Source of the DNA: Candidatus Spongiihabitans thiooxidans
GTDB taxonomy: Bacteria > Pseudomonadota > Gammaproteobacteria > Arenicellales > Poriferihabitantaceae
Direction of reading: 5' to 3'
DNA length: 42,279 nt
NCBI GenBank assembly: GCA_001543005.1
Contig: LFLB01000037.1
Location: forward strand, 1-42,279
In this document: in pieces, positions 1-7,936 of the stretch
Position numbering within the stretch: position 1 is the first letter of the stretch
Layout: every line of letters starts with the position of its first letter
Translations under genes and position numbers: made by a program
Notes under the pieces: generated by a model
Database searches by the model: none
What the model saw: the letters and a program-made list of their open reading frames with translations, nothing else
What the model was told of the DNA's origin: nothing

Positions 1-27
1 TCAACTCCAAAAATAGCGACTATAAAT

Positions 28-64
28 CCGGACACATTACGTGTTACAAAAGCGGACAGATTAC
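28..64. repeat. Short direct repeats, possible IS end remnant
   Basis: Two near-identical 13-base units, CCGGACACATTAC (28-40) and GCGGACAGATTAC (52-64), lie 24 bases apart, start to start. Closely spaced copies of a CGGACA-type motif resemble the multiple terminal repeats of IS21-type elements. No transposase is in the window, so this could be the end of an element lying to the left, or chance. The rest of 1-162 holds no gene I can support and is AT-rich. Confidence 0.25.
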
Positions 65-192
65 TTATCATTAACAGCTATGGCGCGGGTCTTGAAATTA
101 CTATTTTATGGCATTATAATTCCGTGTTAAAATATTATCCATTAGAATAAGTCAAGGGTTCCATTATAAATAAATTAACGGCGCTATTAAGT

Positions 193-837
193 ATGTTGCT
201 GGCGGTAGCGGTTGCCGGTTACATGACTTACCAGAATAGCGCACTGGTGCAGGATATTACAGCGGACGAGTTGGCGGTGTTGTCCGAGCAAATATCCGGG
301 TTGGAAGCAAAAAATGCGGAATTGTCCGCCGAGATCGTGTCGGCGGAAGGTCGTCATACCGAGCAACTGCGTGATAATATCGAAGCGCTCAAACAGGATA
401 TGGGTGCTGAGTTAAGCCGCAAGGGTAGCGAAATCCAGGAACTGCGCGATGCCACCACCACGATTCAATTGGGTAGCGATGTGGCCTTCAATCTGGGCTC
501 GACGCATCTGTCGGCCATCGGCAAGACGGTGTTGTCGAAGGTGATCGAGTTGATTGAAAATTATCCGGGATACCTGGTCAGCCTGGAAGGGCATACCGAC
601 AATATCTCCATCAAGGCGGGAGGGGCATTCCCGTCCAACTGGGAATTGTCGGCCGCCAGGGCCTCGGCGGCGGCCCGGTTTCTAATCAGTCAGGGTGTCG
701 ATCCGCTGCGGTTGAAGGTGGTCGGCTACGGCTTGAGCCGCCCCATCGCCGACAACGACAGCGCGCAAGGCCGCGCCCAAAACCGCCGACTGGAAATTCG
801 ATTTTCGCCCAAACCACACATTCGTGTTACGCCGTAA
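193..837 (+). CDS. OmpA/MotB-family peptidoglycan-binding protein
   Basis: A short N-terminal hydrophobic anchor is followed by a coiled-coil-like stretch rich in Glu, Ala and Leu (about residues 25-90). An OmpA C-terminal domain follows (about 95-208). The domain shows the family pattern VSLEGHTDN, then WELSAARA, then GYGLSRPIADN, and ends NRRLEIRF. OmpA domains bind diaminopimelate in peptidoglycan; this layout resembles MotB-like or cell-envelope anchoring proteins. The ATG at 193 has no ribosome binding site and truncates the membrane segment. An in-frame ATT at 163 follows AAGGG (154-158) and would add ten residues (MINKLTALLS), so the true start may be non-AUG. No flagellar or export partner is visible, so the role is unknown. 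Confidence 0.8.
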   Translation: MLLAVAVAGYMTYQNSALVQDITADELAVLSEQISGLEAKNAELSAEIVSAEGRHTEQLRDNIEALKQDMGAELSRKGSEIQELRDATTTIQLGSDVAFNLGSTHLSAIGKTVLSKVIELIENYPGYLVSLEGHTDNISIKAGGAFPSNWELSAARASAAARFLISQGVDPLRLKVVGYGLSRPIADNDSAQGRAQNRRLEIRFSPKPHIRVTP

Positions 838-874
838 ATTAAGAGGTCTCTCATCTTAATAGACGTGGGAGTGG

Positions 875-898
875 TTCAGGTAGTTCAGGTAGCTCAGG
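875..898. repeat. 9-bp tandem repeat
   Basis: TTCAGGTAG occurs at 875-883 and 884-892 and is followed by a partial copy (CTCAGG). It lies in the short gap between the OmpA-like and DoxX genes and runs into the last codons of the DoxX gene. It is one of many short tandem duplications in this window. Confidence 0.7.
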
Positions 899-1313
899 CG
901 TTGTCGCGCTTGCTGAGTAGTCGGTCGATACTGAAACGCCCGGGTCCGGCGTGACACAATATCAGCAGGCCGCCGGCGATAGCGATATTCTTCAGGAATA
1001 AAATCTTTTGCAAATCGTTGTCGAAGTCAAAATGGAACAACAGCGCGGTGAGCACGGTGAACGCCGCCAACGCCAGTGCGAACCACCTGGTCTTCCAACC
1101 GACCATCAACCCCGCGGCGCCGCCAATCTCAAGCGCGATCACCAGCGGCAGCAACAGGCCCGGTACGCCATACGATTCCATGTAGCCTTGTGTGTCGGCG
1201 TAGCCGGCGATCTTGCCAACGCCGCCTAGCAGGAAAACAACGGCAAGGCCAATGCGCCCCGCCAACTCGCCGTAAGGGCATGCCACCCCAATGAATTTGC
1301 ATATCGTGTTCAT
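894..1313 (-). CDS. DoxX family membrane protein
   Basis: This is a small integral membrane protein of 139 residues with about four hydrophobic segments. It has the DoxX pattern: an early GRIGLAVVFLLGGVGKIAGY segment, then PLVIALEIGGAAGLMVGW, ALAAFTVLTALLFH and LKNIAIAGGLLILC. The start at 1313 is preferred over the upstream ATGs because GGGG (1321-1324 on the plus strand) sits seven bases in front, and because the membrane domain begins soon after. DoxX-family proteins are linked to quinone or redox-associated membrane complexes and stress responses, but a specific reaction cannot be assigned here. The gene stands alone between the OmpA-like and cysQ genes. Confidence 0.85.
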   Translation of the reverse strand: MNTICKFIGVACPYGELAGRIGLAVVFLLGGVGKIAGYADTQGYMESYGVPGLLLPLVIALEIGGAAGLMVGWKTRWFALALAAFTVLTALLFHFDFDNDLQKILFLKNIAIAGGLLILCHAGPGRFSIDRLLSKRDNA

Positions 1314-1452
1314 CGTTATCCCCCGTGTTTCGATTATTGACATTACCAAGTATCGCGTATAATAGCACACGGTACAGTCACGTGTTTGCGCACATGTTTG
1401 CGGCCATCACATACTGAACAAATCGTGCAAATTGTCTGGCAGCAAGTAGCAG

Positions 1453-1468
1453 GGTGGGCTCGCCCACC
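1453..1468. repeat. Palindrome in 1314-1526 spacer
   Basis: GGTGGGC (1453-1459), TC, GCCCACC (1462-1468) form a perfect 7-bp inverted repeat. It lies between the cysQ stop and the DoxX gene start region. It could be a terminator stem for cysQ-side transcription, although no T tract is evident, or a REP-like unit. The rest of the 213-base spacer shows nothing else I can support. Confidence 0.4.
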
Positions 1469-1526
1469 ATATAAAAAGCGGAAACCCAGCAAAATATGGC
1501 GACGGCTCATTAATTGACGAGAAGGG

Positions 1527-2345
1527 CTATTCCAGGCCATGGGCGAGCGCAGTCCAGTCGAATTCGGGGTCGCCACCAGCCAGAAACCAGGGATTCAGGA
1601 GGCTCTCTTTGTTGTATTGGAGAGTCGCCCCGGAAAGGGTCGTGACGCTACCGCCAGCGGACTCCAGGACACAATGCGCCGCCGCGGTATCCCATTCCGA
1701 GGTTGGCCCCAGGCGGGGATAGATATCCACCAGCCCTTCCGCCACCAGACAAATTTTCAAGGCACTCCCCAAGCTGACGATTTCCACTTGTTCGGCCTTG
1801 TCGGCAAGCCGCGCGCGGTAGGCTTCGACCACTGCGCTTATGTGGGAGTGGCTGGCCACCATGATCGCCTTTTCACGATTGAATTTTTTCACCCGGATGG
1901 GGACCGGCTTCCGCTCCGCGCCGACCTTGAACGCCCGCGCGCCAGCGACGGTATAGTAACTGACTCCCGTGACCGGCGCGTGTACCACTCCCATCATCGG
2001 GCTGTTGCCCTCGATCAACGCGATATTGACCGTGAATTCATCATTGCGCTTGACGAATCCCTTGGTGCCATCCAGCGGATCGACCAGCCAAAAACGGTTC
2101 CACTCGCGCCGCCGCGCAAACGCCTTTGCGCCAGATTCTTCGGACAATACCGGAATGTCCGGGTCGAGTTGACGCAACCGCTTGTGGATGAGTTCGTGGG
2201 CGCGGCGGTCAGCCTGGGTCAACGGCGAGCCATCCGCTTTGGTCTCGACCTCGAACTCGCTGGCATACACCTCCAGAATTTCCCGGCCAGCGTCGATCGC
2301 AATATCGACCACCTGTTGCAGGTTGTTTGCTAATCTGGCACACAT
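1527..2345 (-). CDS. cysQ: 3'(2'),5'-bisphosphate nucleotidase, CysQ type
   Basis: This is an inositol monophosphatase superfamily protein of 272 residues. The metal-binding motifs are in order: SEES at 68-71, WLVDPLDGTKGF at 87-98 with the two Asp ligands D89 and D92, and SEWDTAAAHCVLESAGG near 217-233. The spacing and the GTKGF signature match CysQ, which removes the 3'-phosphate from PAP produced by sulfate assimilation and can also act on PAPS. It is cytoplasmic or membrane-associated. The start follows GGAAG with a six-base gap. It overlaps the 3' end of the upstream dehydrogenase gene by 16 bases, so the two are probably co-transcribed. Confidence 0.88.
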   Translation of the reverse strand: MCARLANNLQQVVDIAIDAGREILEVYASEFEVETKADGSPLTQADRRAHELIHKRLRQLDPDIPVLSEESGAKAFARRREWNRFWLVDPLDGTKGFVKRNDEFTVNIALIEGNSPMMGVVHAPVTGVSYYTVAGARAFKVGAERKPVPIRVKKFNREKAIMVASHSHISAVVEAYRARLADKAEQVEIVSLGSALKICLVAEGLVDIYPRLGPTSEWDTAAAHCVLESAGGSVTTLSGATLQYNKESLLNPWFLAGGDPEFDWTALAHGLE

Positions 2346-3709
2346 TCCCAGCTTCCGGTGGTGGTTAAAAATTCGCTACCCTGGTTTCTGTAAAACGTTG
2401 ATTGACCGGCATCAATCAGAACCTGTAGCATTTTTGGCATTGCCAGGCCATGGGCATTTACCCACTCGATCAAGCATTGCGCGCCCAGTTCATCGATCAG
2501 TTCAAACGGCCCGCGTTGCCATGCGAATCCCCAACGCATTGCGCGATCCACATTAATAATGTCGTCTGCGATCTCCGGCACCAAATCCGCGCTATAACAA
2601 AGCGTAGTTGCCATTACATCTTTCACAAACCTGGCGTTTGCGCTGTCAGATTCGAATAAACCGGATAATGTTCGCTCGTGTTCAGGCAATTCAACTTCCT
2701 CGGCAACCCGCCATTGTTGTTTTTGAATATCAAATACTTGCATGGTTTTACTGCCATCATTATGGCGTGTAAGTCGATAAAATCCGCCACCGGTTTTTCG
2801 TCCCAGTTGTCCGCGCTCAACCATCGCCCGGACGTTGTCGGTAAAGTGAATAAATTTTCTGCCAAAATCATTTTCTGGTAAATTAACTTCGAGGTTTTTA
2901 GCGACATTGAGCATGACATCCAAACCGACTAAATCAATTAAGCCATACAGCCCGGTGGCTGGAAATCCCATCGGGTCTGACATCAAAGCGTCCACGGTTT
3001 CTATGCTTAGACCTTGTTCGATTATCGCCTTCTCGGCTAATTGGAGGCCGGCCAACATCCACATACAGCCAATTCGGTTACCAATAAAATTGACAGTATC
3101 TTTAGCGTAAACCACGCCTTTACTCAGGGATTTACCGTGGGACTTACCGTGGGACTTGCCGTGGGATTCGCCGAGGAAATCAGCCAGCGTTGCAATGACC
3201 TCGGGTCGAGTATTTTCTCCCGCCACCAACTCCACCAATTTCATAATATGCACCGGGTTGAAAAAGTGGGTGACTGCGATATCTTTTTGTAATCGCATCG
3301 GCATGCCCGCATAAATGTCGCGTAACGGGATGCCGGATGTGTTGGTTGATAGAATGGAGTGGTCGCTTCTGAGCTTTTCGATGCGCATGAAAATTCCGCG
3401 CTTGATCTTCACGTCTTCAATGATGGCTTCACAGATCCATTGGCAATCGGCAATCTTGTCCAGGTCGTGCTCAAATGAACCCGTGGTCATTTTGTCTAAC
3501 AACGCATGATTCTCGATCATCGGTGATTTACCCGCCGTTAGCTTGGCCGCTTTTAGCTTGGAGACGGCGGTATCGCAGGATGTTTTCTCCAAATCCAGTA
3601 GCAATACCTCAAAACCCGCGTTGGCACAGATTCCGGCAATGCCCGCTCCCATCGTGCCAGAGCCCAGCACTGCAACTCGTTTTATATCAATCAGGTTTAT
3701 CTTAGTCAT
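2330..3709 (-). CDS. 3-hydroxyacyl-CoA dehydrogenase
   Basis: This 459-residue protein has an N-terminal NAD-binding Rossmann fold (GSGTMGAGIAG, about 16-26). The catalytic pair is His148 in THFFNPVH and Glu160 in KLVELVAG. The C-terminal dimerisation domain contains KDTVNFIGNRIG, and a second copy contains VDRAMRWGFAWQRGPFELID. It should oxidise 3-hydroxyacyl-CoA to 3-ketoacyl-CoA in the cytoplasm; the substrate chain length is unknown. The start at 3709 was chosen because the Rossmann fold begins there and a longer version would overlap the ligase gene. The linker between domains carries a tandem peptide, LGESHGKSHGKSHGKS (179-194), from a 12-bp DNA repeat. It lies 46 bases downstream of the acyl-CoA ligase gene, consistent with one acyl-CoA operon. 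Confidence 0.88.
   Translation of the reverse strand: MTKINLIDIKRVAVLGSGTMGAGIAGICANAGFEVLLLDLEKTSCDTAVSKLKAAKLTAGKSPMIENHALLDKMTTGSFEHDLDKIADCQWICEAIIEDVKIKRGIFMRIEKLRSDHSILSTNTSGIPLRDIYAGMPMRLQKDIAVTHFFNPVHIMKLVELVAGENTRPEVIATLADFLGESHGKSHGKSHGKSLSKGVVYAKDTVNFIGNRIGCMWMLAGLQLAEKAIIEQGLSIETVDALMSDPMGFPATGLYGLIDLVGLDVMLNVAKNLEVNLPENDFGRKFIHFTDNVRAMVERGQLGRKTGGGFYRLTRHNDGSKTMQVFDIQKQQWRVAEEVELPEHERTLSGLFESDSANARFVKDVMATTLCYSADLVPEIADDIINVDRAMRWGFAWQRGPFELIDELGAQCLIEWVNAHGLAMPKMLQVLIDAGQSTFYRNQGSEFLTTTGSWECVPD
3128..3175. repeat. 12-bp tandem repeat, four units, in frame
   Basis: The units are GGATTTACCGTG, GGACTTACCGTG, GGACTTGCCGTG and GGATTCGCCGAG, end to end. On the coding strand they give repeated HGKS/GESH tetrapeptides in the interdomain linker of the 3-hydroxyacyl-CoA dehydrogenase. 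Any change in copy number would keep the frame. Confidence 0.9.
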
Positions 3710-3755
3710 TGTCGGTCCGAATAAAAAATGTTTATGGATTGTTCGTTTAGTTTGA

Positions 3756-5420
3756 TCACACCTTGCCCGAAGCAACCATCTCCCTGAGCTTGAATTTTTG
3801 AATTTTTCCAGTTGATGTTTTTGGTAATTCAATAAACACTATTTTCTTGGGTCGCATGAAGCTCGCCAGATGCGCTTTGCAAAATGCAATTATTTCTTCT
3901 TCAGTAGCTTGCTGCGCTTGTTTTAGTTCTATAAATGCACACGGCGTTTCGCCCCATTTTTCATCGGGCTTTGCCACCACCGCAGCCGCAGCAACCTTGG
4001 GAAACTTGTATAGCACCGACTCGATTTCGATTGACGAAATATTTTCGCCACCGGAAATAATAATGTCTTTTAAGCGGTCCTTGATTTCGATATAGCCGTC
4101 CGGGTGAACGACTGCAAGGTCGCCGCTATGAAACCAGCCGTCTGTAAATGCAACGGCAGTCGCCTCCGGGCTTTTATAATAGCCCTTCATAATGGGGTTG
4201 CCTTGCAGGACAATTTCGCCGATGGTTTTGCCATCCGCCGGGAGCAGTTGCCTGCTTCCAACTTTTACCACTTTAGCCGATTCCATCATTTGAAATCGTA
4301 CCCCTTGGCGAGATTTAATTTCGGCTTGCTCGCCGATGGGCAGATTCGCCCATTCTGCACGCCAATCGCAATATAATATATGGCCATAAGTTTCTGTGAG
4401 GCCATAGGAATGGAGGACATTAAATCCTAATTGGGCGGTTTTTTCCAGAATTTTGCTCGGCGGAGGCGCGCCGGCGGTCATCACTTGTACCGTGTAATCC
4501 GGAGTATATTGGATTTCCGGCGGCGCATTGGCGAGCATGGCAAGGACAATAGGCGCGGCACCGAAATGGGTAATCCGATGATTTTTAATCGCCGAAAAAA
4601 TATTTTCTGCGTTGACCACACGGTTGCAAAACAGCGTACCGCCCATCAATGCCATGGTCCAGACATGGCACCATCCATTGCAATGGAACATGGGGACGAT
4701 GGTCAGATAGCGGGAATGTTTAGGAATCTGCCAGGCGGCAACGGTGCCCATCGACATTAAATAGGCGCCGCGGTGATGGTAAACCACGCCTTTGGGTCTG
4801 CCACTGGTTCCCGACGTGTAGTTTAGCGACAGCGCGTCCCACTCCGATTCGGGCCGGCCCCAATCATCACCCAAATCATCACTGCCGTCTCCGCTGGCCA
4901 GCAATTCTTCATAGGTCATAATTCCTAGCCGTTGCCCGCATCCCGGCGGTGCATCGGCCTGGTGATCAACGATATCAATGATAACAGGCGGATTGTTCAT
5001 GGTTTTCGACAGGGTTTTTAACGCCGCGGAAAGGGTCTCGGAAAAATGGGTATCGGTTATCAATACCTTGGCGTCGCTGTGTTCGAGTATGTATGCCACC
5101 GTGTCGGCATCGAGTCGGGTGTTGATCGCATTCAACACGCCCCCGGACATGGGCACGCCAAAATGAGCTTCCGCCAGCTCCGGGGTATTGGCGGCCATTA
5201 TCGATATCGTGGTGCCTTTTTCAACCCCCAGTTTTTTCAAGCCGGAAGCTAACTGTTGGCACCGATTTGCGACTTGCTTCCAGTTGTACGAGCGATTGCC
5301 GTATACAATTCCAGGATGTTCGGGGTAGGTATCTCGCGCTCTATGCAAAAATGAAATTGGCGTTAATGCGACATAGTTAAGGCCGTCAACCCGCTCGAGC
5401 CGGTCATAGTTTTCTTTCAT
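3756..5420 (-). CDS. Acyl-CoA synthetase (AMP-forming), DmdB candidate
   Basis: This is an ANL-superfamily acyl-CoA ligase of 554 residues. The P-loop-like motif is YTSGTSGRPKGV. Later motifs are HSYGLTETYG, GWFHSGDLAVVHPDGYIEIKDR and the C-terminal catalytic lysine region PKTSTGKIQKFKLR. It activates a carboxylic acid through an acyl-adenylate and makes the CoA thioester. The start at 5420 follows AGAGA at a good distance and matches the family start. It diverges from dmdA across a 190-base spacer, so it could be the methylmercaptopropionate-CoA ligase (DmdB) step that follows DMSP demethylation. That is inference from position; a general medium-chain or fatty-acid ligase is an equal alternative. 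The downstream neighbour is a 3-hydroxyacyl-CoA dehydrogenase. Confidence 0.87.
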   Translation of the reverse strand: MKENYDRLERVDGLNYVALTPISFLHRARDTYPEHPGIVYGNRSYNWKQVANRCQQLASGLKKLGVEKGTTISIMAANTPELAEAHFGVPMSGGVLNAINTRLDADTVAYILEHSDAKVLITDTHFSETLSAALKTLSKTMNNPPVIIDIVDHQADAPPGCGQRLGIMTYEELLASGDGSDDLGDDWGRPESEWDALSLNYTSGTSGRPKGVVYHHRGAYLMSMGTVAAWQIPKHSRYLTIVPMFHCNGWCHVWTMALMGGTLFCNRVVNAENIFSAIKNHRITHFGAAPIVLAMLANAPPEIQYTPDYTVQVMTAGAPPPSKILEKTAQLGFNVLHSYGLTETYGHILYCDWRAEWANLPIGEQAEIKSRQGVRFQMMESAKVVKVGSRQLLPADGKTIGEIVLQGNPIMKGYYKSPEATAVAFTDGWFHSGDLAVVHPDGYIEIKDRLKDIIISGGENISSIEIESVLYKFPKVAAAAVVAKPDEKWGETPCAFIELKQAQQATEEEIIAFCKAHLASFMRPKKIVFIELPKTSTGKIQKFKLREMVASGKV

Positions 5421-5610
5421 AAGATCTCTTTTGGTTGCCTGGTCTGGAATCCGATCGGTATTGAAGCGTTGCCGCGTTATTGGAAACAAATAAATGAAAG
5501 AAGCAATCAGGCGCGAATAAATCGCCAGCAATACAATTTAGCAATTTCAAAATCAGGGCATAGAGCGCATAATCCACAACGATGAATAATCGATTATAAA
5601 GCAAAAGAAG
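5421..5610. promoter_or_regulatory. Divergent intergenic region, ligase / dmdA
   Basis: This 190-base spacer must hold both promoters. For dmdA, TTTCAA (5545-5550) and CATAAT (5568-5573) are 17 bases apart and form a weak sigma70-like pair. No clear operator palindrome was seen. The stretch is AT-rich compared with its flanks. Confidence 0.3.
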
Positions 5611-6783
5611 ATGAAGTCACCGGAACTTGTATTATCACGACGACTAAAAAAAACCCCATTCGAGCAGCGGGTATTTGAACAGGGCGTCAAGGGATTGACC
5701 ATCTACAACCATAGACCTTTGGCGTCTTACTTTTCTTCGCCGCAAGAGGACTACGAGCATCTTTGCCAGCATGTTCAGATTTGGGATGTTTCGTGCCAGT
5801 GCCAGGTTGAAGTGGTCGGCGCTGATGCCATGCGCCTGGTTGAACTGGTGACGCCAAGGGATATATCCAGGTGTGCAATAGGACAGTGCATGTATGCGCC
5901 GTTAGTGGATGAACACGGCGGGGTTATCAATGATCCAATTATTATCCGACTCGCAAAAGATCGATTGTGGATTTCCATCGCGGACTCTGGGGTATTGTTA
6001 TGGTTAAAAGGCATTGCCTATGGTCGTGGATATGAGGTCTCTGTATTTGAACCCGATGTCAGCCCGTTAGCCATTCAAGGTCCGAAATCCGATGATTTGC
6101 TGGCCGATGTGGTCGGCGAGCATATCAGAGATATAAAACGGTTTTGGTTTATTGAAGCCACGCTGGCGGAAACGGATGTGATTATCGCCCGCTCGGGATG
6201 GAGCGGACAGGGTGGTTTCGAGATTTATCTTCAGGATGGCGCCAAGGGCTTGGCGTTATGGGACATTATCTGGGAAGCCGGGCGGAAATATAATATTCGC
6301 GCAGGATGCCCTAATATTATTGATCGCATTGAGCGCGGATTACTCTCCTATGGTAGCGATATGACAATGCAGAACAATCCATATGAATGTGGTTTGGATA
6401 TATTTTTTGAGGCCAGCAAAGACGCTGAGTGCATGTCCAAAGGCGCGATGGCCAAGTTTGCAAAAAAGGAGGGGCGTAAAAACCATGTCTATCTGACGAT
6501 CAGCGGTAGCCCAATGGCTTCACCGAGATCAACCTGGGATGTGGTCAATGAAAATAATCAGATTGTGGGTATCGTGACCAGTTCGGCTTATTCCAGAAAC
6601 TATCAATCAAATGTTGCATTCGCACTTGTTGACGCCGAGGTTAACCGGAAAGGCAGAAAGTTTCGGGTCAACATTGGGGCAGCCGAACCGGGAGAATCTA
6701 CCAAAGAATCTACCAGAGAAGCGACTATAGTGGTAAAGCGCGGGAAAAAACTGGATATGGAAATTTTGATGAATTCAGAATGA
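5611..6783 (+). CDS. dmdA: Dimethylsulfoniopropionate demethylase DmdA
   Basis: This is a GcvT-family protein of 390 residues whose pattern matches DmdA rather than the glycine-cleavage T protein. It reads SRRLKKTPFEQRV near the N-terminus, then QGVKGLTIYNH, HVQIWDV (54-60) and NDPIIIRL. These are followed by ARSGWSGQGGFEIY (193-206), AGCPN (231-235) and RIERGLLSYGSDMT (239-252). The Trp and Glu in the SGW/GGFE block are where DmdA holds its substrate and tetrahydrofolate. The predicted reaction moves a methyl group from DMSP to tetrahydrofolate, leaving methylmercaptopropionate. A 12-bp duplication lengthens a C-terminal loop (GESTKESTREAT). The divergent acyl-CoA ligase and downstream ureohydrolase are its neighbours. 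A related methyltransferase with another substrate cannot be excluded without assay. Confidence 0.85.
   Translation: MKSPELVLSRRLKKTPFEQRVFEQGVKGLTIYNHRPLASYFSSPQEDYEHLCQHVQIWDVSCQCQVEVVGADAMRLVELVTPRDISRCAIGQCMYAPLVDEHGGVINDPIIIRLAKDRLWISIADSGVLLWLKGIAYGRGYEVSVFEPDVSPLAIQGPKSDDLLADVVGEHIRDIKRFWFIEATLAETDVIIARSGWSGQGGFEIYLQDGAKGLALWDIIWEAGRKYNIRAGCPNIIDRIERGLLSYGSDMTMQNNPYECGLDIFFEASKDAECMSKGAMAKFAKKEGRKNHVYLTISGSPMASPRSTWDVVNENNQIVGIVTSSAYSRNYQSNVAFALVDAEVNRKGRKFRVNIGAAEPGESTKESTREATIVVKRGKKLDMEILMNSE
6694..6717. repeat. 12-bp tandem duplication in dmdA
   Basis: GAATCTACCAAA (6694-6705) is followed directly by GAATCTACCAGA (6706-6717). It is in frame and adds an EST(K/R) tetrapeptide near the C-terminus of DmdA. 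Confidence 0.8.
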
Positions 6784-6854
6784 ATACCGTCTGAAATATT
6801 TCTGGATGAATTTAGAATTAACTAACCGTTGTCCAAAACTAATATAAGGCGACC

Positions 6855-7817
6855 ATGAGTACCGAGGATAACAGCGACCAGGCCTTTACCGCAAAGTCCC
6901 TGAGCGGTGTCAATCCGGAACACAATTATTCCGGTGCATTGAGTTTTGCCCGCAGGAAATATAGTAAGGATTTAGCCGAAGCGGATTTGGCAGTTACCGG
7001 GATTCCCTTCGATACGGCGACCACCAATCGTCCCGGTGCTTGATTTGGACCGAGGGGAATTCGCGCAGCCTCCACCGAAGTTGCCTGGCAGCGCAATTGG
7101 CCGTGGGAATTTGACGCGCTTGAATTGCTACAAATAGCGGATTATGGGGATTGCAGTTTTGATCAAGGACGGCCCGAGGAAGTTCCGAATCAAATACAGG
7201 CACACATTGAAACTATCCTGAATACGGATACAGCAGTATTGTCATTGGGTGGAGACCACTTTTTAACGCTGCCGATACTGCGCGCCCACGTAAAAAAATA
7301 TGGCCCGGTTTCATTGCTGCATTTCGACGCGCATACCGATACCTGGGAAGACGAAGCAGGAAGAATCGATCATGGCACAATGTTTTTTCATGCGGTTAAA
7401 GAAGGATTGGTTATTCCCGAAGAATCCGTTCAAGTGGGCATTCGTACAACCAATGATGAGCCTCTGGGATTCAATATTTTCCATGCTGACTGGATTCATA
7501 AACATGGGGTGGAAAAATTAATTGATAACATAAAAAACATTCTCGAAGACCATAAAACCTATTTAACCTTTGATATCGATTGTGTCGATCCCGCTTTCGC
7601 CCCGGGTACAGGCACCCCGGTATGCGGCGGACTGAGTTCTGCCCAGGTCTTACAAATATTAAGAGGACTGCGTGGTATGAACCTGATTGGCATGTACCTA
7701 GTCGAGGTTTCACCACCCTATGATCACGCGGAAATCACCTCGCTGTTAGCGGCATCTATTGCCTATGATTTCATTGCGTTGTATGCCGCCAGGCATAAAC
7801 TCGGTGAAAAATTCTAA
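6855..7817 (+). pseudogene. Agmatinase/ureohydrolase with in-frame TGA
   Basis: Read through the TGA at 7041-7043, this is a complete arginase-superfamily protein of about 320 residues. The metal ligands are all present downstream: LGGDHF, HFDAHTDTWED, FDIDCVDPAFAPGTGTP and VEVSPPYDHAEIT. The pattern HGTMFFHAVKEG is agmatinase-like. The stop interrupts NRPGA*FGPRGIR, where family members usually have Arg or His. CGA to TGA is a single C-to-T change, so the simplest readings are a recent nonsense mutation or a sequence error. No other damage is seen. The first 62 residues and the 7125-7817 segment would not be functional separately. The start follows AAGG. The gene lies 71 bases after dmdA on the same strand, probably one operon. 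If intact it would release urea from agmatine or another guanidino compound. Confidence 0.75.
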
Positions 7818-7829
7818 ACACGCTTTCCC

Positions 7830-7914
7830 TCGTCATTATCGAGCAGGGTAGTTTAATGGTACGGCTTGCCGCCGGGTTGTTTGACTGGAATTGGGTCAAG
7901 CCCGATAATGACGA
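7830..7914. repeat. 12-bp inverted repeat with 61-base interior
   Basis: TCGTCATTATCG (7830-7841) and CGATAATGACGA (7903-7914) are perfect inverted copies. They lie in the 119-base gap where the ureohydrolase and ispE converge. The interior holds a small GGC/GCC-rich pairing around 7864-7874. The loop is too long for an ordinary terminator. A miniature mobile element, a structured RNA or a bidirectional terminator are possible. Confidence 0.6.
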
Positions 7915-7936
7915 ACTTTAAATCGATCGTGTTATC

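Noticed and set aside
1343..1576. 77-codon minus-strand ORF in the cysQ-DoxX spacer
   Set aside because: It overlaps the cysQ end and has no family features or ribosome binding site; it is probably noncoding.
1539..2333. 264-codon open frame on the plus strand
   Set aside because: It is antisense to the well-supported cysQ gene and shows no recognisable domain; its composition is that of a shadow frame.
5611..6783. Glycine cleavage T protein (gcvT) or sarcosine oxidase
   Set aside because: The N-terminal SRRLKKTPF...YNH block, AGCPN and GLLSYGSDMT match DmdA, and no gcvH, gcvP or sox gene is nearby.
7041..7043. TGA as selenocysteine codon
   Set aside because: Relatives have Arg or His here rather than Cys, and there is no selenocysteine machinery in the window; a nonsense change or error is simpler.
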